From a bacterium (GTDB lineage Bacteria > Ratteibacteria > UBA8468 > B48-G9 > DSTR01), in NCBI GenBank assembly GCA_029551285.1, contig JAKPFT010000012.1:1-49107 (forward strand): a stretch of DNA of 49,107 nt, given 5' to 3'. This document shows, piece after piece, positions 32,464 through 40,233 of this stretch. Below the pieces are notes generated by a model, which was given only the letters and a program-made list of their open reading frames with translations, made no database searches and was not told the DNA's origin. Both the position numbers and the translations under genes were made by a program. Position 1 is the stretch's first letter. Every line of letters begins with the position of its first letter.

Positions 32464-33816
32464 CTAAAATCTAATCGTCACCCGACCGTAACTTTTTCCG
32501 TTAAGGAAGAGTTCTGCCTGCCACTTTCTCAGGTTCTGGGTCAACTGCTCCACGGAGAGATTATCCCGGAAGACATTGGTGCCCACAACCTCACTCCCCT
32601 GAAACCTCTTCGGTGATTCTATCAACAGCTCTTTTTTCTCGCCTGACGCCAGGCTGACTTCCTGGCTGACCTGCCCTCTCAGACTACCGGTGCTGTCCCG
32701 GTACTGAACCTCAACCTTCCCGCTGAAGGGGTACTGCCGGGAAGAATTGGTAAGAACGACTGTGGCTACAGGAGCGAAGCGCACTTCTAAGATGGGCTGG
32801 CTGGTTTCTCGCATCCGGGCCCGGGTGCTGATGGTTGTCTGCTCCAGCAGATAAGTGGCACTTCTCCTGACCCCGCTCTTTCTGTCAAAGAGTTCCCAGA
32901 CTACTTCAATCTCGCCCTTCAACCAGCGAGGGAAGTCAAGCAGGTCAATCCGGGCCAGGAGGGCTGACTGGTACGGCCGAAAACTTTCCTCATAAGCAGA
33001 GACCAGTCGTTTGAGTTCCTGACGGAGTTCTTCTGTTTTTTCCTGCAGTTCACAATGAGTCTGGGGCGCACCGGCCCTCATTTTCTCCAGTTCCACGTGA
33101 CGCAGATAAATCCGGACAATTTCCTGGTATCTTCTTACCATCTCCGCTGTCTGCTGGAGATAGGCCAGACGCTGCCGCACCTGCTCCAGATTCAGGGAAG
33201 AGACGAGGGGTAAGGTATATGTCTTCGTCTCCCGTTCCCCTATTTCTTTTATTACGGCCAGGTAACACTCAACTAATTCCTGGAAAACCAGGGCTCGGTC
33301 CCGATAGTTAATGGAAGCCATGATGCTGCTCTGCAGAAAGCCTGCGGCTCGGCCATAGTCCTGTTCGGCCAGGGCTCTGGTGCCGAGAGCGTGGTTGAGT
33401 GCCGCTTCTTTCAATCCGGTTTCCTCACCGGTGTCTTCCTGAAAAGGTGGCCAGGCAATTTCTCTGACCCCGTCCGGCCCGGTGACCATAATTGAAGAAG
33501 TTCTGACTGTCTCCCGGTGTTTTTTCAAGCCATTGAGCAGAGCATCCGGCCCGTTGACTGGCTCGGTATCAATCAGGCTGATGGTATCACCTGGTTTGAA
33601 ACCTGCCTTTTCCGCCAGGCTTTTTTCCTTTACCTTATCCACGACGAAGCCTGCCTGGCTGCCGTGGCCTATCAGACCAAAGTCAATCAGGGTTTGTCCG
33701 GCCGCTGAAAACTGTTTTTCTGCCGGGGCTTTTTCCCCGGAAGAGTCAGGCCCGGCCGGCCAGACCAGCCAGACGGCTGCAAACAGGAGAAGAAAGATAA
33801 TTTTAGAATTGCCCAT
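32464..33816 (-). CDS. Exported PDZ-domain protein with coiled coil, unknown function
   Basis: 450 residues. An N-terminal signal peptide (IIFLLLFAAVWLVWPAGP) precedes a PDZ domain at about 50-125 (LIDFGLIGHGSQAGFVVDKV, LAEKAGFKPGDTISLIDTEP, VNGPDAL) without a protease domain. Residues ~140-190 are helical (ALAEQDYGRAAGFLQSSI), and ~200-285 is a probable coiled coil with long heptads. The rest (290-450) is beta-rich and lacks a known motif. PDZ domains bind C-termini of target proteins, so a periplasmic scaffold or quality-control role is possible. It lies downstream-to-upstream between the ADH gene and the small Cys-rich gene. Confidence 0.8.
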   Translation of the reverse strand: MGNSKIIFLLLFAAVWLVWPAGPDSSGEKAPAEKQFSAAGQTLIDFGLIGHGSQAGFVVDKVKEKSLAEKAGFKPGDTISLIDTEPVNGPDALLNGLKKHRETVRTSSIMVTGPDGVREIAWPPFQEDTGEETGLKEAALNHALGTRALAEQDYGRAAGFLQSSIMASINYRDRALVFQELVECYLAVIKEIGERETKTYTLPLVSSLNLEQVRQRLAYLQQTAEMVRRYQEIVRIYLRHVELEKMRAGAPQTHCELQEKTEELRQELKRLVSAYEESFRPYQSALLARIDLLDFPRWLKGEIEVVWELFDRKSGVRRSATYLLEQTTISTRARMRETSQPILEVRFAPVATVVLTNSSRQYPFSGKVEVQYRDSTGSLRGQVSQEVSLASGEKKELLIESPKRFQGSEVVGTNVFRDNLSVEQLTQNLRKWQAELFLNGKSYGRVTIRF

Positions 33817-33897
33817 GTTTTTCTGTGCCTCCCTTATCTTTTGACGTTTCCTGTCATGTCAGCGAGTAGTTGTCTGCCAGTAATCAGCCTCTTCTGA

Positions 33898-33926
33898 TTA
33901 CCACAAAATGCGGATAATGGTATCAT
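33898..33926 (+). promoter_or_regulatory. Possible promoter of the Cys-rich small protein gene
   Basis: TTACCA (33898-33903) and TATCAT (33921-33926) are 17 bp apart, each with about four to five consensus bases; the ATG follows at 33977. Confidence 0.4.
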
Positions 33927-33976
33927 AACTGAAAGGGGCCGTTGAAGTTCGGGCTCAGAAGGAAAAGGAGGGGACC

Positions 33977-34228
33977 ATGCCAGTAGAGGTAATCAAAGTG
34001 GTTGGTTGTTGCACTGTTCGGTGTTCTGGTTTCTGTATCAGAGAAGAAGGGGCGGTGCCTAACAAGGACGGCCTGGTAGTTGATGGGGTAGCGATGGCCA
34101 CAGAAAAAGGGACAGTCCTGATTAACTGTCCGATGTACGAAAAGGACCCGGAAAATGCCAGGATTGCCTGGTGCCGACAGTCTCCGGGCCAGGACGGAAA
34201 ACCTGACCGCTGTCTCTATGCTGGTTAA
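33977..34228 (+). CDS. Small Cys-rich protein, unknown
   Basis: 83 residues, ATG 33977 with a very strong AAGGAGGGG-type site. Seven cysteines occur: CCxxxCxxxC near residues 11-20 (VVGCCTVRCSGFCI), one in INCPMYEKD, one in WCRQ and one in RCLYAG. The spacing suggests metal or iron-sulfur binding, or a disulfide-stabilised fold, but no family is recognised. There is no signal peptide. It is transcribed away from the PDZ-protein gene, with its own weak promoter, and ends 8 bp before the sulfatase-tail remnant. Confidence 0.6.
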   Translation: MPVEVIKVVGCCTVRCSGFCIREEGAVPNKDGLVVDGVAMATEKGTVLINCPMYEKDPENARIAWCRQSPGQDGKPDRCLYAG

Positions 34229-34236
34229 CCGGGGGC

Positions 34237-34383
34237 TCACCAGAAATAGGTGCGTTCCGGTAGCGGGTCTTCTGCCTGACAGAGCCGCTCCAGCAACTGG
34301 ACCTGAATCTCTTGCTTCACCGACCTGTAATCAGGATGGTGAAAAAGGTTGCTCACTTCTTCAGGTTTTCTCTGGTGATCTGG
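34237..34383 (-). pseudogene. Sulfatase C-terminal remnant
   Basis: 48 in-frame codons on the minus strand, bounded upstream by an in-frame TGA (34384-34386) and ending at TGA 34237-34239. The translation KPEEVSNLFHHPDYRSVKQE followed by IQVQLLERLCQAEDPLPERT matches the characteristic sulfatase C-terminus (DPxEVxNLxxDPEYxxVxxxLxxxLLxxLxxTxDPLPxRT). It has no start codon and no sulfatase core upstream, so it is a residue of a deleted gene. It is the second sulfatase remnant in the window. Confidence 0.65.
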
Positions 34384-34620
34384 TCAATACCTGATTTCTT
34401 CTTGGCAGCGGTATAACACCGCCTCAATTTCTGGCTGCTGGGTTCCAGGTTCTTGAAGTGCCATGTTGTTGTAGCAAGTGCAGACAAACGTGCCGCAGCC
34501 TTTCGGGAGATTTTTCCCGGAGAAAGTCAGCCAGTTTCTGTTCTGCCCGGATAGCAATTCCTTTAAGCATCGTGTGCGCTCTGAAGCCTGTTAGCAGTCT
34601 CTGGATTTTTGACCGCGTCT
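34384..34620 (-). other. Degenerate region between comM and the sulfatase tail
   Basis: About 237 bp with several short open frames on the minus strand. One (34424-34624, 66 codons, ATG overlapping the comM end) reads LLTGFRAHTMLKGIAIRAEQ and KLADFLREKSPERLRHV, and a shifted frame carries CGTFVCTCYNNMALQEPGTQ. The shift between plausible stretches suggests a decayed gene, but I recognise no family. Confidence 0.35.
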
Positions 34621-34623
34621 TCA

Positions 34624-36147
34624 TCAGCAGATTTCTCTATCCAGGCTACGGTACTGGATGGCTTCGGAAAGATGATGGGGCTGAATGATTTCGGAACCAT
34701 CAAGGTCGGCTATGGTGCGAGCGATTTTTCTTATTTTGTCGTAAGCCCGGCCGGAAAAGTGCATCTGGGTAAGCGCCTGCTCCAGGAGGGACCTGGCTTC
34801 TTCGGTGAGCGGACAATACTTTTTAATCTGGGCTGGGCTCATATGACCGTTGAAAAAGATACCTTCTCCCTTAAACCTTTCTGCCTGGATTTTTCTGGCT
34901 TTTTCCACCCTTGCCCTGATGGCGGCCGAAGGTTCCTCCATCCGTTCCTTCAGAAGGAGGCTTGGCGGCAAACTGGTAACTTCAATGTGAATGTCAATCC
35001 TGTCTAAAAGAGGGCCGGAAATTTTCTGGCGGTAACGAACAATCTGGGGCAGGCTGCACCGGCAGGCATGGCTGGAATCACCGTACCACCCGCAGGGACA
35101 AGGGTTCATGGCCGCTACCAGCAGAAAGCGTGAGGGAAAGTTGATTCTCCCTCTTGCCCGGCTGATGGTCACCTGGCCGTTTTCCATCGGCTGACGCAGT
35201 GCCTCCAGGGCGTTGCGGTGAAATTCTGGCAACTCATCCAGAAACAGAACTCCGTTGTGGGCCAAACTTACTTCTCCGGGTCCGGGAAGGTTGCCCCCAC
35301 CGATGAGAGCGATATCAGAGACAGTGTGGTGGGGATTGCGAAATGGGCGCGTGGTTACCAGTTTGCCCTGGTTCATCCCGGCAGCGCTGTGGATCCTGGT
35401 AATTTCAATGGCTTCTTCCAGGGCCAGAGAAGGCAGAATAGTCGGCAGCCGGGAGGCTAACATGGACTTGCCTGCACCCGGGGAGCCAATCATCAGGATA
35501 TTATGGCCGCCGCTGACAGCGACCTCCAGGGCGCGTTTGGCGTAAGCCTGGCCCTTAACTTCGCTGTAATCCACGCCGTACCGGGAGCCGGAAGCGAAGA
35601 GTTTGTCCAGGGCAACACGGTAGGCGGGTAGGTCCTTCTTCCCCTGAAGGAAATCCACGCATTCGCCGAGGTGGCTAACCGGAAAGACAGAAAGACCTTC
35701 CACCAGGGCTGCTTCCTCTGCGTTATCTTGCGGTACGACCAGCCTAATTTTCCCTGTTTCTCTCGCCTTGAGCGCCATGGGCAGCATTCCCTTCACCGCG
35801 CGTACCGAACCGTCCAGGGCCAGTTCGCCGACAAAGGCGAACTCGTCCAGCCGGGAGAGTTTGATATTTTCCGAGGCGGCCAAAATACCCAGGGCGATGG
35901 GTAAGTCAAAGTATGGCCCTTCTTTCTTCAAGTCAGCCGGGGCCAGATTGACCACAATCTTGCTCACGGGGAAATCAAAGCCGGAGTTGCGGATGGCTGG
36001 CTTGAGACGGTCGCGGGCTTCTTTCACGGCCTGATCAGGCAGACCGACCACGGAAATACCCGGCAGGCCCCCGGCGAGGTCAACCTCCACTTCCACCGGA
36101 TAACCTTCAATGCCCCAGAGGGAAAAGGAATGAACCCGGGCTAACAT
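34624..36147 (-). CDS. comM: YifB/ComM-family Mg-chelatase-like AAA+ ATPase
   Basis: 507 residues from ATG 36147 (TTG-like upstream frame to 36183 rejected because the family starts MLARVHSFSLWGIEGYPVEV). N-terminal ChlI-like domain: LPGISVVGLPDQAVKEARDR, LKKEGPYFDLPIALGIL. AAA core: Walker A GSPGAGKSMLAS, Walker B LFLDELPEFH, arginine-rich sensor region PSRFLLVAAMNPCPCGWYGD. C-terminal helical lid ends IQYRSLDREIC. ComM is a hexameric helicase that helps branch migration during natural transformation in proteobacteria. Last gene of the rpsP operon, after yraN by 48 bp. Confidence 0.95.
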   Translation of the reverse strand: MLARVHSFSLWGIEGYPVEVEVDLAGGLPGISVVGLPDQAVKEARDRLKPAIRNSGFDFPVSKIVVNLAPADLKKEGPYFDLPIALGILAASENIKLSRLDEFAFVGELALDGSVRAVKGMLPMALKARETGKIRLVVPQDNAEEAALVEGLSVFPVSHLGECVDFLQGKKDLPAYRVALDKLFASGSRYGVDYSEVKGQAYAKRALEVAVSGGHNILMIGSPGAGKSMLASRLPTILPSLALEEAIEITRIHSAAGMNQGKLVTTRPFRNPHHTVSDIALIGGGNLPGPGEVSLAHNGVLFLDELPEFHRNALEALRQPMENGQVTISRARGRINFPSRFLLVAAMNPCPCGWYGDSSHACRCSLPQIVRYRQKISGPLLDRIDIHIEVTSLPPSLLLKERMEEPSAAIRARVEKARKIQAERFKGEGIFFNGHMSPAQIKKYCPLTEEARSLLEQALTQMHFSGRAYDKIRKIARTIADLDGSEIIQPHHLSEAIQYRSLDREIC

Positions 36148-36195
36148 GTCCCTATTGTAATGGCCGGTCTTGAGTTCAGTCAAGCAGCCCCAACT

Positions 36196-36537
36196 CTAAT
36201 CAAGCGGCAGAAGTTTGCAGGCAGGAGGAGAGCCCCACTGAACACTCAGGACTTCAAAACGGCAGGTGCAGTCCAGCCGTTTCTGCAGGAGATAAACCTG
36301 GGCACACCGTTTGAGATGGAGAAGTTTTTTTTCGGTGACGGCTTCCTCGGGATGGCCGAACTCCACGCTGCTTCTGGTCTTCACCTCAATAAAAACTAAC
36401 TGTCGCCTGTGTCTGGCTATGATATCAATTTCCCCAAACCTGGTTTTGAAATTCTGCTGGATAATTCTGTATCCGTGCTGCTGCAAAAACTTAATCGCCA
36501 GCAGTTCACCAGCCTGGCCAAGAGATCGGGAGTTCAC
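36196..36537 (-). CDS. yraN: YraN/UPF0102-family putative nuclease
   Basis: 113 residues, a normal UPF0102 length. The PD-(D/E)XK-like motif is [20 protein letters not shown] followed by [19 protein letters not shown], with E, D, E and K in the catalytic places. The N-terminus is [20 protein letters not shown]. The family is a predicted Holliday-junction-resolvase-like nuclease of unknown physiological role. Its start overlaps the rplS stop by 4 bp (translational coupling); comM follows. Confidence 0.93.
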   Translation of the reverse strand: MNSRSLGQAGELLAIKFLQQHGYRIIQQNFKTRFGEIDIIARHRRQLVFIEVKTRSSVEFGHPEEAVTEKKLLHLKRCAQVYLLQKRLDCTCRFEVLSVQWGSPPACKLLPLD

Positions 36538-36863
36538 TTCTGTTTTCTCAGATAATAGAGTTTGGCTCTCGGAGCCAGACGGTTCTTCTCCCGGCTCTTA
36601 ATGACCTCAATCTTTTTCACCGAAGGAGAATGAACCGGAAAAACCCTCTCTACCGCTTCGCCATAGGAAAGTTTTCGCACGGTGAAGGTTTCTCTCAATC
36701 CCGAACCGCGGCGGCCGATGCAGATACCGGTGAAAACCTGGATTCTTTCCTTGTCACCTTCTTTAATAAGAATGTGGACTGCCAGTTCATCACCAGGCCA
36801 GAAGGCAGGGACATCGTTTCTGGGAAGAAGTTTGTTTTCCAGTTCGTGTAAGAGTTTGCTCAT
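36534..36863 (-). CDS. rplS: 50S ribosomal protein L19
   Basis: 109 residues from ATG 36863. Longer frame to 36911 is not needed: family alignment begins [13 protein letters not shown]. Conserved: [60 protein letters not shown], then [10 protein letters not shown]. It sits at the 30S-50S interface. The TrmD gene lies 13 bp upstream; yraN overlaps downstream. Confidence 0.96.
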   Translation of the reverse strand: MSKLLHELENKLLPRNDVPAFWPGDELAVHILIKEGDKERIQVFTGICIGRRGSGLRETFTVRKLSYGEAVERVFPVHSPSVKKIEVIKSREKNRLAPRAKLYYLRKQK

Positions 36864-36876
36864 GGTAACCCCCGCG

Positions 36877-37581
36877 TCATGGTTGTGTGTTAACTGCTTT
36901 TTTCTTTTCAAGGTATTTCTGGTAGAGGTCCGGTCTCCTTTTTCTTGTCCTTTCTTCAGCCTGGAGACGGCGCCATTCTTCCACAGCCTTATGGTTTCCG
37001 GAGAGAAGAACTTCCGGTACTTTCATTCCTCTGAATTCAGCCGGCCGGGTGTAGCAGGGCCAGTCAAGCAGCCCCTCGCAGAAACTATCCCGCTCGGCTG
37101 CCCCTTCTGGCAAAACTCCCGGGATAAGTCTTACCACGGCATCAATAATCACCATGGCCGGTAATTCCCCTCCGGTGAGGATATAATCGCCAATGGACAG
37201 TTCCTCATCGCAGAGCCGGCTCACCCTTTCGTCCACCCCTTCGTAGTGGCCGCAGATAAGGATTAAGCCCGGTTTCTGAGCAAGTTGTGCCGCTATCTCC
37301 TGAGTGAGAAGTCGGCCCTGTGGCGTGGTCAGAATCACGGTTCCTTCCGGGTTATACTTCCTGATTTCCTCCACGCCCCGGTAAATGGGTTCGCACTTAA
37401 GTACCATTCCCCGGCCACCGCCAAAGGGAGCATCATCCACCTGCCGGTACGCATTGGTCGAAAAATCTCTCAGGTTCCAGAGGTGAAAAGAAACACACCC
37501 TTTCTCCCGGCCGCGTTTCATCATGCTGGCGTTCAAAGGTGTGAACACCTTCGGGAAAATGGTCAGAACGTCAATCCTCAT
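36877..37581 (-). CDS. trmD: tRNA (guanosine(37)-N1)-methyltransferase
   Basis: 234 residues, full-length SPOUT methyltransferase. N-terminus [31 protein letters not shown]; the trefoil-knot SAM site [20 protein letters not shown] and [21 protein letters not shown]-terminal domain [20 protein letters not shown] and [10 protein letters not shown]. It makes m1G37 in tRNAs reading CNN/GGG codons to prevent frameshifts. Its ATG overlaps the rpsP stop by 4 bp: the usual rimM and khpA genes between rpsP and trmD are absent. Confidence 0.97.
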   Translation of the reverse strand: MRIDVLTIFPKVFTPLNASMMKRGREKGCVSFHLWNLRDFSTNAYRQVDDAPFGGGRGMVLKCEPIYRGVEEIRKYNPEGTVILTTPQGRLLTQEIAAQLAQKPGLILICGHYEGVDERVSRLCDEELSIGDYILTGGELPAMVIIDAVVRLIPGVLPEGAAERDSFCEGLLDWPCYTRPAEFRGMKVPEVLLSGNHKAVEEWRRLQAEERTRKRRPDLYQKYLEKKKAVNTQP

Positions 37582-37832
37582 AAGCCAGGCGGAAGCAGCC
37601 CTTTTATTTTCAGGAGACTGCGAACCCTCGGGCTGGGCTGGGCGCCAACGCTTAACCAGTAAGCCACCCGTTGTTCCTTAAACTCCACAACGGATGGTTC
37701 CCGCAGGGGGTCGTAATAACCAAGATTTTCCAGCACCTGGCCCCGACCGTCTTTTTCTTTGCTGACGGCAATCACCCTGTAAAAAGGCTTGTTTCTTTTC
37801 CCTTTTCGCACCAGCCGGATCTTAACCGCCAT
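37578..37832 (-). CDS. rpsP: 30S ribosomal protein S16
   Basis: 84 residues, full-length S16. MAVKIRLVRKGKRNKPFYRV, IAVSKEKDGRGQVLENLGYY, DPLREPSVVEFKEQRVAYWL, SVGAQPSPRVRSLLKIKG. GAGG-type RBS before the ATG. It is the first gene of the minus-strand operon rpsP-trmD-rplS-yraN-comM, 51 bp downstream of the Gfo/Idh/MocA gene on the same strand. Confidence 0.97.
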   Translation of the reverse strand: MAVKIRLVRKGKRNKPFYRVIAVSKEKDGRGQVLENLGYYDPLREPSVVEFKEQRVAYWLSVGAQPSPRVRSLLKIKGLLPPGL

Positions 37833-37883
37833 ATTTTTACCTCGCTCTGGTATCGGCTACCGTTATTCTTTCCGGGATTGGCT

Positions 37884-38951
37884 CTAAACTTCCTGTAACT
37901 GACCTGTTTCCAAACTCCGGTGGACCGCCACGGCTATTTTCGTCGCTTCCAACCCGTCCCGACCCAGTCCCGAGATGGTGTTGGCCAGTTCCGCCACGGA
38001 ACCACCTTTATCCAGGTACTCCAGATTATACACAAAATCTGCGATGCTTTCAATGCCATAGCCTGAGTACTCAATCTGTCCAAACTTATTCCGGCCTTCG
38101 CTCAGGAAACCAAGGTTGTAGGTCATCACCCCTTCCTTCTCAAAACAAACTCTTGTCCCGCGGTCCTGAGTGTCGCATTCAATCATTCCATTTTCTCCGA
38201 CCAGACGAAGCCCCTGATTAACGATGGCTTCAAACTTTTCTGGTAAAATCCAGGAGAGGTCAAAAGTGACCGCAGCTCCGTTTTGAAATTCCACCATGGC
38301 ACTGACCGCATCATAGGTATCAATCCCGAGAGACTTCAGTTTCCATTTCTTCCCGGTGGCGTACACCCTTTTTCCGTCAGAGCCGATAATCCAGCGTATC
38401 AGGTCAAAAAAATGAATGCCCAGGAACCACACCGGCGAACTCCTGGGTGCCCAGCCGGGAAACCATTTCCAGGGCACTTCAATCCTGTCTTCCATGTGGA
38501 CATACCCATACTCCACCCGGCCGATTTTCCCTTCCCGGACATTTCTGGCGATTTCCCGATGGTAGGGGTCAAAACGTTTGTGGAAGTCAACCTGGAGCAG
38601 AACCCTGTTGTTTTCACAGGCTTGAATCATCTCCAGACAGCCTTCCACCGTGGTGTCCATCGGTTTTTCTACGAAGATGTGTTTGCCCAGACCGGCCGCA
38701 TAAAGCACTGGCTCCCGGTGGAAGGGGTCAGGGGTGGCAATGGCTACGGCATCAACTTTTTCCTTCTGGAGCATTTCGCGATAGTCCAGGTATCCCCTGA
38801 CTCCGTATTTTTCTGACTGTCTCTTGAGTGTTTCGGGATTGATATCGCAGATAGCCACCAGCTGGCAGCGGCCCTGCCTGGAGAGTTGAGAAAAGGTATT
38901 GAGCAGATTGGTACCAAATCTACCGACGCCAATTACGGCAATTTTTTTCAT
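37884..38951 (-). CDS. Gfo/Idh/MocA family oxidoreductase
   Basis: 355 residues from ATG 38951 (GGGGAGAG as RBS), which starts MKKIAVIGVGRFGTNLL; the in-frame extension to 39161 overlaps the M20 gene and is not protein-like here. Rossmann motif GVGRFG, EKP motif in FVEKPMDTTVEG, and the catalytic Lys-Arg region VDFHKRFDPYHREIARNVRE. C-terminal domain: PVWFLGIHFFDLIRWIIGSD with the Gly-His-Asp-x-x-Asp-like active site. Family oxidises or epimerises sugars or inositols. Distinct from the paralogue at 4881, which lacks the glycine motif. Last gene of the CoaC-like operon, 28 bp after the M20 gene. Confidence 0.92.
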   Translation of the reverse strand: MKKIAVIGVGRFGTNLLNTFSQLSRQGRCQLVAICDINPETLKRQSEKYGVRGYLDYREMLQKEKVDAVAIATPDPFHREPVLYAAGLGKHIFVEKPMDTTVEGCLEMIQACENNRVLLQVDFHKRFDPYHREIARNVREGKIGRVEYGYVHMEDRIEVPWKWFPGWAPRSSPVWFLGIHFFDLIRWIIGSDGKRVYATGKKWKLKSLGIDTYDAVSAMVEFQNGAAVTFDLSWILPEKFEAIVNQGLRLVGENGMIECDTQDRGTRVCFEKEGVMTYNLGFLSEGRNKFGQIEYSGYGIESIADFVYNLEYLDKGGSVAELANTISGLGRDGLEATKIAVAVHRSLETGQLQEV

Positions 38952-38979
38952 GCTCTCCCCCGTGTCAGACAATGATTTT

Positions 38980-40233
38980 TCAGGAAGTTTGCCGGAAAGA
39001 TTCTGTTCCGCACCAGGCGCAGATGGTATGGACCAGAACTTCTGCCGCCAGACTGATCTGCTTAAGTTCAATCTTTTCGCTGCTGGAATGGGCATCGCTG
39101 ATGGTTCCCGGACCAAAGACGACGGTGGGCATATTCCCCACCCGATTAAATAGTCTGGCATCGCAACTCACAATGAAGCCGGAAACTTCTGGAACCAGTC
39201 CTGCGGTCCGAACTGCCTGTTCCATGGTTTTTACAATGGGATGGTTCGGAGAAATGGCATAGGCGTCGTTATGCAGTTTGTTGAAAGATACACGGTGGTG
39301 CTTTGCCACCCAGTCATCCCCGCAGTTTCTCGCCACTTCCTCAATCTCTTTTTTAACCTGGGGAAGGGTTTTGTTGGGCAGAAATCCCACCCCTCCTTCC
39401 AACCGCACCTTTCCGCAGACCATGGAAGGCCAACCTTCGCCCATAATCGTACCAAAATTCACCTGGACAGGCTGGGTGTACTTTTCAAAAAGTGGTACCT
39501 GCCGACTTTCCGCAATCAGGCGCTGTTCGTACTGACGCATCGCCTTCATAAAAACACAGGTTTTCTCAATGGCATTGACCCCTTCGTAAGATTTGCCCAT
39601 GTGAACGGAGCGACCTTCCACCTCAAAGGTAAACCAGACAGCCCCGCGGTTAGCCGCCATTATTTTCAACTCAGTTGACTCCAGAACAAGGGCAGCATCA
39701 GCCGTGTAGCCCTGGCGAATTAAAGCCAGGCTTCCGTTGCCACCGACCTCTTCTTCAATCACCGATTGCACCTGGAGGGGACCTTTCAACTTTATCTTCA
39801 AGTGCTGCAGGACTAAAAGGGTTAAGTAGATGGTCGCCAGATGTCCCTTGGCATCGCAGGCACCTCTTCCGTAAACAAAGGAATTCTTCACCCGGGGAGT
39901 AAAGGCCTCTGGCCAGTCAGGGGCGTCAACCACGTCTGAATGAGAATTGAGAATCAGGGAACGGCCTTCACCAGTGGAGGGATAGTGGAGGACGACATTG
40001 CGACGGAAACGATAGTCAAGTTCAGCGGAGGCAAAAGTGTATTCCGGGTCCTGCTTGATAGATTCCGGGACGGCCACTTTTTCCACCTGACCAAATGGAG
40101 CCAGTCTTTCCGCCACCAGTTCCTGGACCGGCTGCTCTCCTGTGCCGGAAATGCTGGGATGACTGATTAACTCTAACAGAAAACGTTGAGCCTCCGGGAG
40201 AAACTTCTCCGCCGCCGCTTTGACCTGGTTCAT
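38980..40233 (-). CDS. M20-family metallopeptidase/deacylase (ArgE/DapE-like)
   Basis: 417 residues from ATG 40233; TTG 40239 lies in frame six bases upstream. Metal-binding and catalytic residues are visible in order: LNSHSDVVDAP (His), GRGACDAKGHLA (Asp), SVIEEEVGGNGS (Glu, Glu), ALVLEST (Glu) and ISDAHSSSEKIE (His). The lid domain lies around residues 200-315. M20 enzymes hydrolyse N-acyl-amino acids or dipeptides, as ArgE and DapE do; an acetyl or succinyl amide substrate is likely. The ATG overlaps the aminotransferase stop by 4 bp, so they are coupled. GAGG lies upstream within the previous gene. Confidence 0.92.
   Translation of the reverse strand: MNQVKAAAEKFLPEAQRFLLELISHPSISGTGEQPVQELVAERLAPFGQVEKVAVPESIKQDPEYTFASAELDYRFRRNVVLHYPSTGEGRSLILNSHSDVVDAPDWPEAFTPRVKNSFVYGRGACDAKGHLATIYLTLLVLQHLKIKLKGPLQVQSVIEEEVGGNGSLALIRQGYTADAALVLESTELKIMAANRGAVWFTFEVEGRSVHMGKSYEGVNAIEKTCVFMKAMRQYEQRLIAESRQVPLFEKYTQPVQVNFGTIMGEGWPSMVCGKVRLEGGVGFLPNKTLPQVKKEIEEVARNCGDDWVAKHHRVSFNKLHNDAYAISPNHPIVKTMEQAVRTAGLVPEVSGFIVSCDARLFNRVGNMPTVVFGPGTISDAHSSSEKIELKQISLAAEVLVHTICAWCGTESFRQTS

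Noticed and set aside
34424..34624. 66-codon ORF after comM as a gene
   Set aside because: No recognisable family, and plausible peptide stretches occur in two different frames, so it looks degenerate.
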